Of a stretch of DNA of 17,126 bases, positions 14,727 to 17,126 are shown piece after piece. Numbering within the stretch: position 1 is the stretch's first letter; each line of letters begins with the position of its first letter. This DNA is from Aurantibrevibacter sp041749595. GTDB lineage: Bacteria; Bacteroidota; Bacteroidia; Flavobacteriales; Flavobacteriaceae. A model generated the notes under the pieces. That model had not been told where the DNA came from. It saw only the letters and a list, made by a program, of their open reading frames with translations, and did no database searches. A program made the position numbers and the translations under genes. The DNA lies in the NCBI GenBank assembly GCA_041749595.1, contig JBGTBA010000039.1:1-17126 (forward strand), read 5' to 3'.

Positions 14727-16163
14727 ATGAACGATAATTTGCACCGCATACTTTTTAAAGGAGGCGTTACCTCTCCAGGGGAATTAAAGGATAGTATTGC
14801 CATGCTGGAAGCCGCAGGACTCACCTCGGTTTTTTTTGGGTCGCGTCAGGATTTATTGTTTCCCTTGCGGAATGCCAAAGAGGAGCAGCTGGAAAAAATA
14901 TCCAGATTCAATACGGATATCATTGCTGATAGAAGCTATCAAAACATTGTGTGCTCTTATGTCTCTGCCGATATTTTTGATATGACCTACTGGCTCAAAG
15001 GCTCTACCTATCTCTATTTGTTGGAAGGGTTTGATTATCTCCCCAAGCTAAAAATAAACATCACCGATCCCAAACAGCGTTTAGTGCCTATTTTTAGTGG
15101 TAACCTTAATTTTATCGCTTCGGAAAGTGAAGATTACTGGTACTTGCATATTAAGTTGCCCCATTGGAAAAACGCCGCCTATTATCCGGTTTTGGTGTAC
15201 AGTTGGGATATGGTCACCTTTGCCAAGGCCATTGAGGAAATCCATGAAGACATTCAAGATGTAGAACAACTTTTTTATATCCTGAACACCAAACTGGATA
15301 CCAATAACAAAACCATGGAAAAAGAGCTGGAAATCCCCTTTCTTACTTTTCCGTACTATGAAGGCATGAACCGTATGGGGCTAGATCAGCATTGGCTTGG
15401 GCTCTATTGGCGTAACAACAAGTACGATCTTGGTTTTCTAAAGGATTTCTGCGGTTTTTGTTTGGACAACAGCATTGGTAAAATATGCATTACCCCTTGG
15501 AAATCCTTTATTGTAAAAGGAATAAAAAACACGGCCCGACCCGAACTGGAACGTTTTCTGGGGCAGAAAGGCATCAATGTGCGGCATTCCCAATTGGAAA
15601 TGAACTGGCATTTGCCCGTGGATGACCAGGATGCCCTGGAGCTTAAAAAATTCCTGGTATTGAGTTTCGACCAGAACGATATCAGTACCTATGGCCTCAC
15701 CTTTGGCATCAGCAAGGATCCCGGGAAACGTTCGCATTTCTCTTCGGTAGTTATTGAAAAAAACAAACCCCCCACCATAGTAGGAGGTTTCGACTTTAGG
15801 ACTACCTACAACGTACTGCACTTTAAAAATTTTGACCCCAATACTCAGGTGTATGAGGCCTATGCCCAAGATGTGGATAAGATAGAGTTGCCCGGACTCT
15901 TAATGGAGCTCAGTAAAAAGTATTTTGAACAATTGGGGGCTTCCCTACCCCAACAAAAAGACACCAAAAAGGAAAAGGCAATAATCGGCAGAGAAGTGCA
16001 CCAATGCACCTCCTGTTTTACGGTGTATGATGCCACTTATGGTGACCTGAAAGCGGGCATCGCCCCGGGAACTTCTTTTGATACCCTCCCGGAAAGCTTT
16101 GAGTGTCCTGTGTGCGAAGCGCCAAAAACAGCTTTTAGTAAAATTGTTATGGTGTTGCAGTAA
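14727..16163 (+). CDS. Rubredoxin-domain protein with a degenerate nitrite/sulfite-reductase-like N-terminal region
   Basis: The 478-residue protein ends in a complete rubredoxin domain with iron ligands C427, C430, C460 and C463 (CTSC and CPVC) and GDLKAGIAPGTSFDTLPESF between. The first 400 residues look like the two-fold repeat of siroheme reductases. GGVTSPGELKDSI then FFGSRQDLLFPL (R40 where the family has TTRQN) and LPKLKINITDPKQ form one half; GKICITPWKSFIVKGI near 255 begins the second. The cysteines that hold the [4Fe-4S]-siroheme pair are absent (YGLTFGISKDPGKRSHF where the family has SGCPNxCG). It is likely an electron-transfer or accessory protein for the nitrate reductase, co-transcribed 11 bp downstream. 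Rubredoxin is certain; the fold match is by eye. Confidence 0.8.
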   Translation: MNDNLHRILFKGGVTSPGELKDSIAMLEAAGLTSVFFGSRQDLLFPLRNAKEEQLEKISRFNTDIIADRSYQNIVCSYVSADIFDMTYWLKGSTYLYLLEGFDYLPKLKINITDPKQRLVPIFSGNLNFIASESEDYWYLHIKLPHWKNAAYYPVLVYSWDMVTFAKAIEEIHEDIQDVEQLFYILNTKLDTNNKTMEKELEIPFLTFPYYEGMNRMGLDQHWLGLYWRNNKYDLGFLKDFCGFCLDNSIGKICITPWKSFIVKGIKNTARPELERFLGQKGINVRHSQLEMNWHLPVDDQDALELKKFLVLSFDQNDISTYGLTFGISKDPGKRSHFSSVVIEKNKPPTIVGGFDFRTTYNVLHFKNFDPNTQVYEAYAQDVDKIELPGLLMELSKKYFEQLGASLPQQKDTKKEKAIIGREVHQCTSCFTVYDATYGDLKAGIAPGTSFDTLPESFECPVCEAPKTAFSKIVMVLQ

Positions 16164-16346
16164 GGGTAGCATTTGAAATAGGCGGGTAGTGGGGTGCTGT
16201 TTGTTTAGAGATAAAATAGCGTGCTGGGCTCCATGAGTGTGTTAGATTCAATCAAAAATCCTATATTAGAGGTGTGGACACCGAGGATATATAAATACTA
16301 GTGTTCATAGCCATACGTTGGCAAACATTTGAGAAAACGAATACCT

Positions 16347-16973
16347 ATGAAAAAAATGAATTTTATTTTTGGATTTTTACTTGTATTAATGCCTTCAGTG
16401 AATTGCTATGCGCAAGAATACGAAATGAAGGAAAAAACCATATCAGGAATTTTCGATATAGAAGGAAAATCAAAGTCAGAAATATTTGCATCGATTAATA
16501 AATGGATTGCACTGAATTATAACTCTGCTCAAAATGTTGTTCAACTAAACGACAAAGAATCTGGAAATATAATAGTTAAAGGAATTAATGAAGCTGTTTA
16601 TAAAAATGTTATGGTTGAGTTTAATCATACTATGGAAATAAACGTCAAGGATAATAAATTTAGAATTATTTACACTTTGACTGACATAATAACACCTGCA
16701 CCAGTAGCAGGTTATAATTTGGAATCTGAATATATTATGGTTTTTGATATGATAGATTTTACGGGTCTAAAACAAGAAAAAATCGACAATTATAATAATT
16801 ACGTTGAGGAACTTTGGAAAAAAGCAATGGTTGGGAAAAAAAAGAGAGAGAACTTTAAAGAAATGACAAAACCAACCTTTGAGGAAATGAATAAAGGTGT
16901 AATTGAAAGTATTAAATCAACTATGCTTTCCATTGAAAAGACTGTAAAATCGACTAAAAAAGATGATTGGTAA
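16347..16973 (+). CDS. Secreted DUF4468-family protein
   Basis: From the ATG at 16347 the protein has a signal peptide (MKKMNFIFGFLLVLMPSVNC, then YAQEYE). An upstream in-frame TTG at 16329 is less likely because it adds a charged stretch before the signal. The mature part (IEGKSKSEIFASINKWIALN, NVVQLNDKESGNIIVKG, FNHTMEINVKDNKFRIIYTL) matches DUF4468, a TBP-like fold common in Bacteroidetes and of unknown function. The C-terminus is Lys-rich and helical. It is much more AT-rich than the nitrate genes next to it. An 8-bp inverted repeat (16318-16325 and 16980-16987) brackets it, so it may be inserted cargo. A Cys near the signal end could also allow lipoprotein processing, but the lipobox is poor. 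Confidence 0.75.
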   Translation: MKKMNFIFGFLLVLMPSVNCYAQEYEMKEKTISGIFDIEGKSKSEIFASINKWIALNYNSAQNVVQLNDKESGNIIVKGINEAVYKNVMVEFNHTMEINVKDNKFRIIYTLTDIITPAPVAGYNLESEYIMVFDMIDFTGLKQEKIDNYNNYVEELWKKAMVGKKKRENFKEMTKPTFEEMNKGVIESIKSTMLSIEKTVKSTKKDDW

Positions 16974-16979
16974 AAAAGA

Positions 16980-17093
16980 TTTGCCAATCGAGTAGACGGG
17001 TGACGACCTAACGGTCGCCACTGCGCCTCTCACACCACCGTACCCTTCGACTTCGCTCAGGATAAACCAAGCGGGTCTCGTATACGGCGGTTC
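16980..17093 (-). ncRNA. Group II intron 3' end, domains V and VI
   Basis: On the minus strand AACCGCCGTA (near 17093) pairs with TACGGTGGT (around 17034-17042), the lower stem of domain V, and GTGTGAGAGG follows. Domain VI is the hairpin GTGGCGACC-GTTA-GGTCGTCAC (complement of 17000-17021), then GTCTACTCGATT with a bulged A about 8 nt from the end, the expected branch point. The intron ends near 16982, about 10 bp past the DUF4468 stop, and is transcribed towards that gene. Upstream domains and any reverse transcriptase would lie right of the window. The domain V tip holds a foreign repeat. A short frame here (17105 to 16917) is only a translation of this RNA. Confidence 0.65.
17043..17061 (+). 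repeat. CCCTTCGACTTCGCTCAGG-type interspersed repeat inside the intron
   Basis: This 19-bp sequence is a familiar interspersed, partly palindromic repeat (family variants of CCTTCGACttcGCTCAGG) found in many Bacteroidetes genomes. Here it sits between the two strands of the domain V stem, replacing the short apical stem-loop. Confidence 0.55.
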
Positions 17094-17126
17094 GTAATCC
17101 ATCACTCCAAGGCTCTTTTCACCCTT

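Noticed and set aside
16917..17105. 62-codon minus-strand frame at the right edge
   Set aside because: It is a translation of the group II intron RNA and the interspersed repeat (FILSEVEG is the usual product of that repeat), continuing antisense into the DUF4468 gene.

Overview
The window looks like a chromosomal segment of a marine-type Bacteroidetes (Flavobacteriia). Evidence: about 40% GC, promoters of the Bacteroidetes type (TTTG, about 20 bp, TAnnTTTG), few Shine-Dalgarno sequences, a DUF4468 protein, an alginate-export-type porin beside a nitrate transporter, and a NasA-type nitrate reductase fused to its FAD reductase. This is inference from sequence features; no database was searched.

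Left part (1-6850), accessory and heavily invaded. A 'mobile mystery protein' A/B pair (Xre-type regulator plus Fic protein, minus strand) is preceded by four near-palindromic operators exactly 33 bp apart, interleaved with a recognisable promoter. It is followed by an attC-like bulged hairpin, and a 10-bp inverted repeat lies at both ends of the unit. Next come an IS1595 transposase fragment cut off after its zinc ribbon, a SemiSWEET sugar transporter, and a dead IS3-family copy. The IS3 copy is 1274 bp with both ends and a GTA target duplication, but carries two nonsense codons and one frameshift. A Dabb protein and an aldo/keto reductase (minus strand) are followed upstream by an apparently intact IS630 element that needs a -1 frameshift on an A8 run.

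Right part (6851-16163), a nitrate-use locus on the plus strand: NarK transporter and outer-membrane porin (terminator after the porin), a NarL/FixJ response regulator (terminator after it), then a 1177-residue molybdenum nitrate reductase with FAD/NAD(P)H and BFD-type [2Fe-2S] modules, and a 478-residue protein ending in a rubredoxin domain. The three transcription units share a TACGTAT-n2-ATACGTA element upstream. It has the 7-2-7 inverted geometry of NarL-family sites, which suggests one small regulon controlled by the resident regulator. Nitrate would cross the outer membrane by the porin and the inner membrane by NarK, then be reduced in the cytoplasm with electrons from NAD(P)H. No nitrite reductase is present in the window.

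Right edge (16164-17126): a secreted DUF4468 protein, then on the minus strand the 3' end (domains V and VI) of a group II intron whose domain V tip is interrupted by a CCTTCGACTTCGCTCAGG-type interspersed repeat. The rest of the intron would lie beyond the window.

The most notable items are the 33-bp-periodic operator array, the shared nitrate operator, and the rubredoxin protein, whose N-terminal region resembles a nitrite/sulfite reductase fold without its iron-sulfur cysteines.
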